A stretch of 64,000 nt of DNA, from NCBI GenBank assembly GCA_023053545.1, contig JAKZAN010000004.1, positions 12,561,235-12,625,234 of the forward strand, read 5' to 3'. A program made the position numbers and the translations under genes. Below, piece by piece: positions 23,790 to 33,300 of this stretch. How positions within the stretch are numbered: the stretch's first letter is position 1; every line of letters starts with the position of its first letter. This DNA is from Lepidurus packardi (taxonomy: Eukaryota > Arthropoda > Branchiopoda > Notostraca > Triopsidae). Below the pieces are notes generated by a model, which saw only the letters and a program-made list of their open reading frames with translations, was not told where the DNA came from and searched no databases.

Positions 23790-25998
23790 TACCTTTCCCC
23801 ATGGGAGAGCAGAAAGCAAGCTGAAAGCAAGCTGAAAGTGAGAGGGGGAGAGACATTTGAATTATGCAACGCTCGTCTGTTTCCATTACAGTTTAATCAT
23901 ACTACCTAACGTGGGACCCGACGCGAAATACTTGTTCGGGTTCATTAGAACCCAACTCAGCACTACCGTCACCATCGCTCTCATTTTTGGAGACAAAGTA
24001 CGAATGGCATTGACATATAGCAAGCAATTTAGAAAAGAAATACACTAACGAGTGGATATTTCTTTTCTTTCCATCTTAAAAAAAAAGTTCATTCTAGTCT
24101 TCAGAGGCTTGGGAGACCAATTTGACAACCGAGCAAGAGCCAGAGGAGTTACAGCATCCTTTTCGCTTAATGGAATCAGTGTCGTTAATGAAGAGCCGCC
24201 AGATCTTTACCGCGAAAACGAAGAACTCAAGGTAAGAGGCACAGCTATATTTCTATTACTTCCTTGCTTGCCATTCTTCCAATTTCTACCTCTCTGTTGA
24301 GCTTTCAATGATTTTTATTGCGTATGAATGAACTGAACAAAATGAAATAAATACAATAAATTCAGAAAGAGTGTTACAAAAGAGCTTCATCTGAAAACTT
24401 TCAAAAGAGCTTCAACGAAAAAAATTCTAAAAATAAATAAAATAAATTTAGAAAAAGGTGTAAGAGTACTAAAAAGAGCTTCGATTTCAAATATTTCTTG
24501 ATTTCGAAGCTTCCCAACGAAGAAGAATTAAGGAAAAAAAGAAAAAAAAGTGTTAAGCAGAATTTGTTTGATAAATTTGGAGCAATATTTGTTTAATATA
24601 GTTGAAACAATATTAACCTTCTGTAAAGTTTAAAGACAGTCAAAAAAACATTGAAAGCTTGAGCCAGAGTAGGCTCCGCCCCCGCCAGAGTTGCATTTTG
24701 GGCCAAAGTTAACGTTATATCATACTCTTGGAGCTCGTTTCCCATGCTGTCTGTAAAAAGACAATCAGGATTAACGTGAATGTTGCAGTTTGATACTTAA
24801 AAGTTCCAAGAATCCTTTTTAAATTGCTTAATTCACTAGTCATGCATTTACAGTTTGCGCCTGATCCTAGAATCCTTAGAGATCGTTCCAGTTTAAGACA
24901 TAAAGCTTTCATTTCTAAGCTTACCAACTCTTTCTTCCTCTTTTGCATCATCTTTTCGGAGCAGTCATGGAAACAAGCTCAAATAAGCCATAAAAGACGG
25001 AGAAAAACACAACAGAACGTGTTTTTCTTAAGCTTGTTTGGCTTACATGGATCCAAATAGCATCCTTTCTTTGCTAGATTGTCAATTACCAGGAACCTTG
25101 GAAAGAAGAACGAATAAAACGCCTTTTCCGTCCTTCTTTTCCGGAACTGTCTACTGTTTGACTGTTTCAAGCATGTCATTCCTTTCTTTTCCACCCTTTT
25201 CTTCCTTTCTAAGTAAAAGACAAAAGTACGCCGTTAAGTGCATAGGCTAAGCTTGGGCTTTGTGCTTTCCTTGTAGGAGGAAATTCAGAAGCTACTCACT
25301 GTCTAGCAATTTGGGGATGTGGGATTAAAAAAGACGCAAAAACCGACAGAAAGTCTCCCTTTTAACTGCTCACGCTGACAAGTAATCAATTAAACTAAAA
25401 AGAAACAAAACAAGAGAAGAATTATACAAAAGAACATGTTTATTTACCTTTTTTGTTGCTTTTTTTGGATCAAATCCACGCTTGGCTTATGCACTTGATC
25501 GGTTTTTCCAATTGCTATGGGCAGAGTGGCACATGTCTCTTAATACACGTGGTTATTCCACAGGACGAGTTGCAAAAACTGGCGTCCCAGATGGAGTTTA
25601 TGAAGATTGTGCATATGGGGATTAACAATCCGCACATTAAGCTCAAAACGAGCGGTTATTTCAACCCGGCACACTTGCCTGGTGCAGCCAAAGACAGCAA
25701 TGGTCCTACCAGTCCAGTGTCGACGAATAACGTACGCCACGTGACGTTTGCGGGCCTAAATTCCAGCAACAAATCTTCCTCATCCGAAGAAGCTCCACTG
25801 GTGACCCTTCACGGCGAGCCCAACACGTCTCCCACGCATGAATCGGCGCTTGTACCTACAAAGAACAACAAAACCAACTCCTTCAACAAATCCAGTAGTA
25901 GTAGTAATAATAATAAGACAGAACAAGGACTCTTACCTTCCAAAAAGGACGCCTTGGAGCCGACAACACATTCAGAGTTCTTGGGAGATCATGTTTGA
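13774..25998 (+). CDS. GPR158: Class C orphan GPCR, GPR158/smog type (13 coding exons, 823 aa)
   Basis: Coding exons are 13774-13893, 16146-16338, 16527-16983, 18344-18500, 18589-18700, 18896-19025, 21641-21794, 22790-22899, 23172-23386, 23592-23730, 23892-23997, 24088-24231 and 25564-25998. Every phase closes. A signal peptide (to about residue 36) is followed by a Cache-like ectodomain ([27 protein letters not shown]), an EGF-like piece ([12 protein letters not shown]) and the stalk [20 protein letters not shown] typical of GPR158/GPR179. Seven membrane segments span about residues 390-635. The cytoplasmic part has [20 protein letters not shown], the helix that in relatives follows TM7. Human GPR158 is a metabotropic glycine receptor that recruits RGS7-Gbeta5; Drosophila relatives are smog and CG31760. 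Which of these is the ortholog cannot be told here. The tail is Ser/Asn-rich and ends GDHV. ATG 13774 follows an acceptor at 13754, so a 5' untranslated exon exists. Confidence 0.9.
14930..15945. repeat. Hairpin-box tandem array in intron 1 of the GPR158-like gene
   Basis: Six boxes of the form AAGCC(G/C)ACCTTGTNGCATTACTCCGGCC, each preceded by GCCGACGTTTCGCA and followed by ACAACNCAATAATGAA. A larger block with two landmarks, GATGCTACACAATTACAC (about 15470 and 15841) and ACCACCCAAC, is directly duplicated with a period of about 371 bp and near-identity, pointing to a recent local duplication. Confidence 0.88.
17328..18220. repeat. Three 254-bp tandem units in intron 3 of the GPR158-like gene, with inverted hairpins
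   Basis: Units start at about 17328, 17582 and 17836. Each holds (i) a reverse-orientation hairpin box, ACCGAAGTAGCGCGACAAGT then CCCGGTT, and (ii) a second palindrome, GCAATGACGCAACACTGAAT ... ATTCACTGTTGCGTC, around a 24-bp loop. A partial, more diverged relative follows at 18105-18200 (CACCGGGACGTTGCCGCGTT then GAATGACGCAAGAATGAA and TTCATTGTTACGTCATT). The units lie wholly inside the intron. Confidence 0.9.
19026..21640. other. Large intron 6 of the GPR158-like gene
   Basis: 2.6 kb, mainly unassigned. It contains a dispersed-repeat segment at about 21280-21370 with ATAGATGGCGCTGATGTTTG, whose reverse complement recurs near 33310-33390. Several open frames are present but none shows a domain or pairs with splice sites in phase. 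Confidence 0.5.
21840..22690. repeat. TACCTCAA-rich tandem repeat in intron 7 of the GPR158-like gene
   Basis: Three to four imperfect units (spacings about 252 and 194 bp, marked by CAACTATGTACTGTGCCTCAA-like segments near 22000, 22251 and 22445). Inside each unit an 8-10 bp motif of the form AAGTACYTCAA recurs every 15-25 bp, so there is a short period nested in a long one. Confidence 0.88.
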
Positions 25999-27387
25999 CT
26001 AATTGCCAATAGTGAGGAGGTATGGCTATGACGGGACGAACCACACGAAACTACCACCCATGTTTAAAAACCACTGTTCAATAAGTAACTCACGGTTTGA
26101 AGTTCTAATTTGATTGTATAGCGTTGATTTCTAACTAATTAAACGAACCCTAAACGTCACGCGTTCACCTAAAACGAGCTAGAATGGCGGCAAAACTTGA
26201 AATTCATTGTTGGGCGCTGGTGCTCTCTATGGAGCGTTGCCGAAGTTTGAAAAAAGAACCGAAGTTAGCGCCCATTAGGGAGGTGCTGTTAGACGGCCCT
26301 GCCATCTATGGAGATTGTTCCCAGTTTGGCAGTCCAAACCGAATTTGGCGCCGAAGTTTGGTAGTGCGTGGGTGTTTGGGGTTCCGTTTGTTATTTAGTG
26401 TGAAATTGGTTGACCCATTACGAATTCTACCAGGTAAGAAGTGAGTTTCTTAAAGATATTTGTGGTTTTGAACGATGGGTTGTGGTTTCGTGTTGGAAAT
26501 CGGGCGTTTTTTTGACCCGTGAAGGTTTTTTCAGCCTTAAAACGCTATGAAAGTTAGAGTCTAGCTTTACCTCCTTACTATTGGCTGATTTATAAACGAA
26601 ATATTATTTAGTTGTTAACCCTTAAGAGATTTGGAACACTCCATATGAGCATGCAAAGCTAATTCCTTGAGTCTTCTTTTCTTACAAACACCAAACTCTA
26701 GGTCTAAGTTCTTTGTTGTAAGCAAAATATCCCACCTTTTCCCTTACATGGGACAAGCGAAAGTAAACCAGCGTTCCACATCAGGAGCACATTAGCATGC
26801 AATCTAGTAAAAGATGAGGTAGGCTGTTTTCTCTTTTTTTTAGAACAGCTTATGTTTATTGCTTGTTTTTTATACGTTTATACTCTCGCACCAATTCACA
26901 TGTTTTCTGTTAAAGGACAATTTCATAGCCATTGCAAAAATTATCTTTGTTTATGGATTAGATTTCCCTCTTCTGTACATCGGATTTCTATTATAAAAAC
27001 ACGATGGAGAGCACCAATGTTATCCAACCACACTGCCATTCCAGAGATACGGTCACGGTCAAACTCTATCATACAACAACGGTATAGTGCCGGGTGTCTT
27101 TTAGATAAAAAAAAAAATATTTACAAAGGAACTCGGTACACCAGTACCAAAAAAGCTAGCCCACTTTTTTGTAGCTATAATACTCTCAAAGGATAGGTAA
27201 AATCCTCACACATTGGAGAAAAAATGTTTACAACATCTGGTCAAATCCTTTTTGGCTGATTTTACGGATATTTCGTTACCAGATCTGGTCAAATGATCTC
27301 GCTTAAGGGCGCGCCGTGGTTCATTGTTGAAATGGTGCTAAGGTCGAGGTCTTCTTTTCAAAGTGTCGAGTGTTCTTCGAAGTAGCG
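25999..27387. other. Convergent intergenic region (3' ends of the GPR158-like gene and a minus-strand gene)
   Basis: Both flanking genes point into this region, so it should hold their 3' UTRs. A GC-richer patch at about 26180-26440 repeats phrases such as CTATGGAG and TTGGCGCC and contains AAATTCATTGTTG, the inverse of the dispersed CAACAATGAA box. No coding segment is supported. Confidence 0.5.
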
Positions 27388-30300
27388 TCAGTAAACGTAC
27401 ACTTGCTTCAGTTGCTCCTTGAGAGCATCCGGCATGACATACACGTCTTTGTGCTGTTCCTGCCCCTTTAAGCGCAGCATGACACTATGGACCGTTTTCT
27501 GCCACAAGCCCCGCCTTCTGTCCGTGAATTCAATGTCCACGACCTAATTAAATGACAAGCCATTCCCAAATTAAGCTTTGAAAAAACAAACTTGAACAGG
27601 AAGAAAATTTCTTTTTAATTTTAAATAAATCCATAACAAATTTCTGATAAATCAACGTAAACTTAAAATAAATTTCAGATCATTTATTTTAATTTTAGAT
27701 AAATCCATAACAAATTTCAGATAAATCAAAGTAAACTTGAAATGAAGTTCAGCTAACTTATTCTAATTTTAAATAAATCCATAACAAATTTCAAATAAAT
27801 CAAAGTAAACTTAAAATGAATTTCAGATAATTTATTCAAATTTTGAAGAAATCCATAACAAATTTCTGATAAATCAACGTAAACTTAAAATAAATTTCAG
27901 ATCATTTATTTTAATTTTAAATAAATCAATAACAAATTTCAGATAAATCAAAATAAACTTAAAATGAATTTCAGATAATTTATTCTAATTTTAAATAAAT
28001 CCATAACAAATTTCTGATAAATCAACGTAAACTTAAAATGAATTTCAGCTAATCTATTTTAATTTTAAGTAATCCATAACAAATTTCAGATAAATCAAAG
28101 TAAGCTTAAAAATGAATTTCAGATAATTTATTTTAATTTTAAATAAATCCATAAGAAATTTCAGATAAATCAAAATTCAGATAATTTATTTTAATTTTAA
28201 AGAAATCCATAACAAATTTCAGATAATTTCACATAAATAAAATAAATAAAAAATACAAATAAAATTGTAAAAAAAAAAAATAAATAAATAAATAAACGCT
28301 GACGTACTTGAGAATCGGGCATCACGGTACCCAGATCCGAAACCGCGGTCAAACTAGACGAATCCGCTTTATTGGCTCCGCCCCCACTCTCTTCATCCGC
28401 TGCAGCCGCGTTTTCCCGTTTGCGCAACTTCCTGTAAAAACCACATCAAGCATATTTTACGATCCATTTATCAGCGTGTACTCAAGTTTGTCTTTCTCTC
28501 CTTTTCTTTCCAAATCCTTCCTATCAAACCGTGGAAAATCCTCTAAGCCAAAGCAGATTGGAAGGTTTACTTTCCTGGAACTGGTTATTGTCTCAGTGTG
28601 ACTATTTTTCACATTAATTTTACCTGAAACTAAAGGATCGACTCATTTTTTTGCGAAAAGAACGGTGAACTTTAGCGGCCGAATTGGTAGCAGAGTCAGC
28701 CATGTCGCTGGGCATGCTTTCTGCATTTCTGGGGAGCAACTGAGGCATTGGAGGACCAGAGTAGCTGGCAGGTAGAGAAGAGGATGTCAATTGAGGACTC
28801 GTGGGCGACCTGGGCATGAAAGTAGGTGAATAGTCATCATAGGTCGTTTCTAATTGCGGACCCGAGAGGGAAAAGGTCGTGTGAACTCGTCTCAGGGATC
28901 TGGTCCGACGAAATACTTGTGGTTGGCTGGAAGGGTTGGCTTCCATTTTGATTATTTTCCGGATTTTTCTTTTGCGTTTCGACAACCTTGGGGCAAGCTC
29001 AATTCCGGGAGAGATCTTTTTCTGGATTTTCTTATCTTGAGCTTATCGACCCCAAAAGTTAACTTGTTGCTTAAAAAAACGTTAAGATTTTGTAAAAACA
29101 GCCCGGGGGCCGAAACCAAATCTCGTTTTCTTTCAGGTTTCTCTAAGCTCCGTCAGGGGATTCACCACTTCGTAAGGGGACAAACACGTTTGGAGGCTCA
29201 AGGAAATCACAGACCGTAGGAAGGACTATCATAATCCGTCCCAGATTTTGAGGGCAACAATGGTATTGGAATGGACGGGAATTGGCAGACAACAACGCTC
29301 ACTCCAGTCCCTTTGTATGAATTGTATGAATTGTATGAACCAACTGCAGGGCTGTGGCAAGGCAGCCAAACGAGTCCGGCCAACGCTCATTGCCATTCAG
29401 CCACAATTATGGATGAGAAATGAACAACTTCTGGACGGTTACAGCACAGTACCACCACCTGTCCGGTTAATCCGACCAGGTGACTTCACTGTTGGGGGAC
29501 AAGGGTCGAGGAAGGTGAGAAGAACGTCTGCACGACTGATGAACGTTGCTTAGCGTCAGGGGACCTTCTGTGGGGCTCTAGGGAAGCTCTTGCTAAGTAC
29601 CTTGGATCACAGTAGGTTCTTATTGCGTCTGTGACGTCAGAGCGGGGTAACCGCTGTTCCGGTTTTAAGAACGGTCGTACCAGGCTTGCATAAGGATAGG
29701 AAATCCCCCGCTTGCTGGAACGCAGCCTGGTGTTTGAAAATGGAAAGATCCACAAACCACTCGTGGTTTCTGTTTGTTTTTAAAGTTTCTTTCTTTAGCT
29801 AGCTTTCTTTTTTTATTGAAGGTTCTTGGGTTTTACTTTCGAATGCTTATTTTGCCAGAGTCTTTGGAATTAGAGCAAATAAGCCATTTTTTATTTTGCC
29901 TGAGGGAATTGGAAAGCGACCAACACGTTCTCCGGATTTAGTTACCAACGTACGTAATGTATCCCGGAGTTAAAAATGTACACTAGTGTGTCACTGTCTA
30001 ACAATGAATTTTTATTTTTTTCAGCTGGTGGAGTGAAAGTGCAAGTTTTAACGTTTCTCATCAACTTTCGTTGATAAGAATCGTTAACCTAACCTAATCT
30101 AACCTAACCTAATCTAACCTAAGCAAACCTATAACCTAAGCTAACCTAAACTAATTCATTTCCAATCCAACAACGTAATGTATCCCGGAGTTAAAAATTG
30201 ACACTAGTGTGTCACTGTCTAACAATGAATTTTTATGTTTTTCAGCTGGTGGAGTGAAAGAGCAAGTTTTAACGTTTCTCATCAACTTTCGTTGATGAGA

Positions 30301-33300
30301 ATCGTTAACCTAACCTAATCTAACCTAACCTAAGCAAACCTAATCTATCCTAACCTAAACTAATTCATTTCCAATCCAACAACAATTTTCAACTCGAGTT
30401 ACACCCATTTGTCATTCTTTTTCCGGAGAACGTTTTGCAACAATAATACACACTAGTGTCAATTTTATCTCCGAGTTCCGAAACTGGAGAACCTGTTGAA
30501 AGCGACAGACGGCCGTTTGGTTCCCTCTTGGGGAGTATACAGACTCTACAGTTTCTGAAAGCAGACGGACAGGAATTATGACCGTCATTTCAACTGTCTG
30601 TGCCATTGGAAGGGATATATACACAATGGCGGTAGTTTTGAGAAGGTGCCGAAAGCGAGTTGGGCATTTCCTTCCAGTTTCCGCTCATTTTCGTTTTCGA
30701 ACGCGTTCTGGGAAGTCAGCTATATTTAGAGTCGAAGGAAAAGTTTCCTTAGGCAGTAGAAGCGATTCATTGGGGGATTTTCTTGGTAATATAATGCCGT
30801 TAAGGGTCAAGATAGCACCGTAGCTTTGACCTGAGAAAGTTCCAAAGATTCGCTGGTATAAGAAAGAGGTTCTATTTAGTTTGAGGATATTTTAGGTATT
30901 GTTGCAAGTAGCATTTTCCTAGGCTTTGGGGATTTGCAAGGTTTTATATGGGTCTAAATGAGCGCGCATTGCTTCTGCGCATAAAATTCTTTTAAAAAAG
31001 TTAAAGGTATTCTTTTAAAAAATGAATGGTTTTTAAGATCTTTTAAATAAACGATTGATAAGACAATTTAATAAATTGTTTGTCATAACTTTTTAATAAA
31101 TTAACTTTTAATAATTTTTTAATAAATTACTTAAATAAAGTTAATTCATTGACAATTTCATTTAAATACATTGCAATAAACTTAACTTGTTTCTAGGGAT
31201 GAGGGTTTATTAGTTCGCAATTTTGCCATTCATCGCGTAGGTGTTTTTGGGTGCATTTTTCAAATGAATGAAGTCAACGGTAAAAAAAAAAAAAAAGATG
31301 AAATTTTTGTGTACATTACTGTCAGGAAGTTTTGCTAAGTGGGCCTAATATTTTTCTAGTAAATTCTTTTCGAATTTTTCTAGTAAATTCTTTCGAGTTC
31401 CAATATAATCTACTAAATACCAGTAAAGTCTATTAAATCCTGTTAAAATGCTATAAAAATGTATTAAATACTGTTATGTAACGTAAAATTCCTTTGAAGC
31501 CATACATGGCCCTAGTAGCTTACATAACTGGTACCAAACAATACCAGTTTTGTAAGCACAACTATTATATAAGGTACAACGACCGTCACTTATATAACAA
31601 CTCGTGAAAATGAACTTGAAACTGAAAAATCCTGAAATTGTGAACGAAAATGAGTAAATTGTACTTCGCAAATAAAGTCTACTGTAGCGTCTAGTGAATT
31701 CTATTGAACCCTGTTAAATTCTACTAAAATCTTGTTATAATACTTGTTATAATTCTAGTAAAATCTATCAAATTCTGTAAAAACATTTACCATTCTACCA
31801 AAAATTCTACCAAAAACATTCTACCAAAAATTTATGAACACTATTATGTCTAGTACATTTCTAGTGAAGCCCATAGATGGCCCTAGTGGCTAACATAACT
31901 GGGTATCCCAAAGGAGGTTCCAACTGTTATATAAGATACGACGACCCTCACTTCTATAACTTATACGACAACTTCAAAATCATGAATCATGAGCGAAAAA
32001 TGGCAAATTATGTTGAAAGGAGTCGTTCTTTGTTTAAACCGGTTTGAACAATTAAACTACGAAACAAAGATCTTAGTAGACTGTAATAAACCCATTTTTT
32101 TAGAACCATTCAAAACCCCTGAGAGAAAATTGCAAACGTTTTAAAAACATTATGAAAGTTCTGCTTTCATTTTGCTCCAGTTACGCTCAATCTTTGCATT
32201 AGTTTCACTTATAAATGCGATCTGTAAAAGAACTGCATTGCTCTATCTCCTTCAGATAAACTCCTTCAGACTTTCTTCGTTCTTCTTTTACGTCTCCATA
32301 TCAGATTAGGGCAACCCGATCTTCCATCTCAAATTAAATTTTTTTTTTTTTTAGAAATAACTGCAACGGAACATTTTGTATGCGCTTCTACAAAACACTT
32401 GGTACATAGTATAAGAATACGCTTGACTCGAGAAATTTCCCTAAAGGATGTTTTACAACTCGTGTATTCTTCACAATTGTTCAGAATTTTGCGGTTATAT
32501 AATCATTCCTTTTGGAGGATCATCCTGTTTTGAAACTTTTTCTTAGTCAAGAAGGTTCCAAACAAACGAATGGCGTCATCATTTCGTTTACTGGCCGGAA
32601 AAAACATGCGGTTTTCCAAGGTTTTCTGTTCCTTAACTGGGTCCTATAATTTCGATGACGGGGCATGTAGACAGAACCCCCTGATTTAGCATAATTGGGT
32701 TGGCCTTATCCCTAAATTGGCAACTTTTTGAACCAACCCATGCCCGTATACCCGTAGCTCGGTTTAAGCGGTTAGCATGAATTTCGTAACGACTTTTTCG
32801 TTAAAACCAGCACATTTAACGAAAAAACTCGTTGAAAGTAAAGCTTGAGCATAGTAACAGTTTGTGCACTGCCAAACCATCCTTTTCCCCATGAATACTA
32901 ACTTGGTAACTTGGGAATCAAGTACGCAAGGCCTTTTGAAAAGAAAAAAAGATCAGCGCCATCTATTATGTTGCGCATGAATAAGCTAAGGCGTACGGAT
33001 GAGCATAGTAACAGTTTGTGCACTGCCAAACCATCCTTTTCCCCATGAATACTAACTTAGTAACTTGCAAATCAAGTACGCAAGGCCTTTTGAAAAGAAT
33101 AATAGATCAGCGCCATCTATTATGTGGCGCCTGAATCAGCTAAGGCATACGGGAACCTTAAACTAGAAATTCATTGTTGCTATGGAGTACAAAGCTAGAT
33201 CAATTCATTGTTGCTATGGAGTACAAAGCTAGATCCTAACTAAGAATCATTGTTGGAAGGAAAGTACGGATTACCAGTGGTCAATCTTCACTAGCAATGC

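Noticed and set aside
29248-29553. Plus-strand open frame of 101 codons with a CMNCMNCMNQ run
   Set aside because: The run comes from a short TGTATGAAT triplication; there is no family resemblance, and it lies in the intron of a minus-strand gene.
30084-30360. Chromosome end or fusion point (TTAGG-type telomere)
   Set aside because: The CCTAA tracts are short, degenerate and lie inside a repeated element bounded by inverted repeats; unique sequence and genes continue on both sides.
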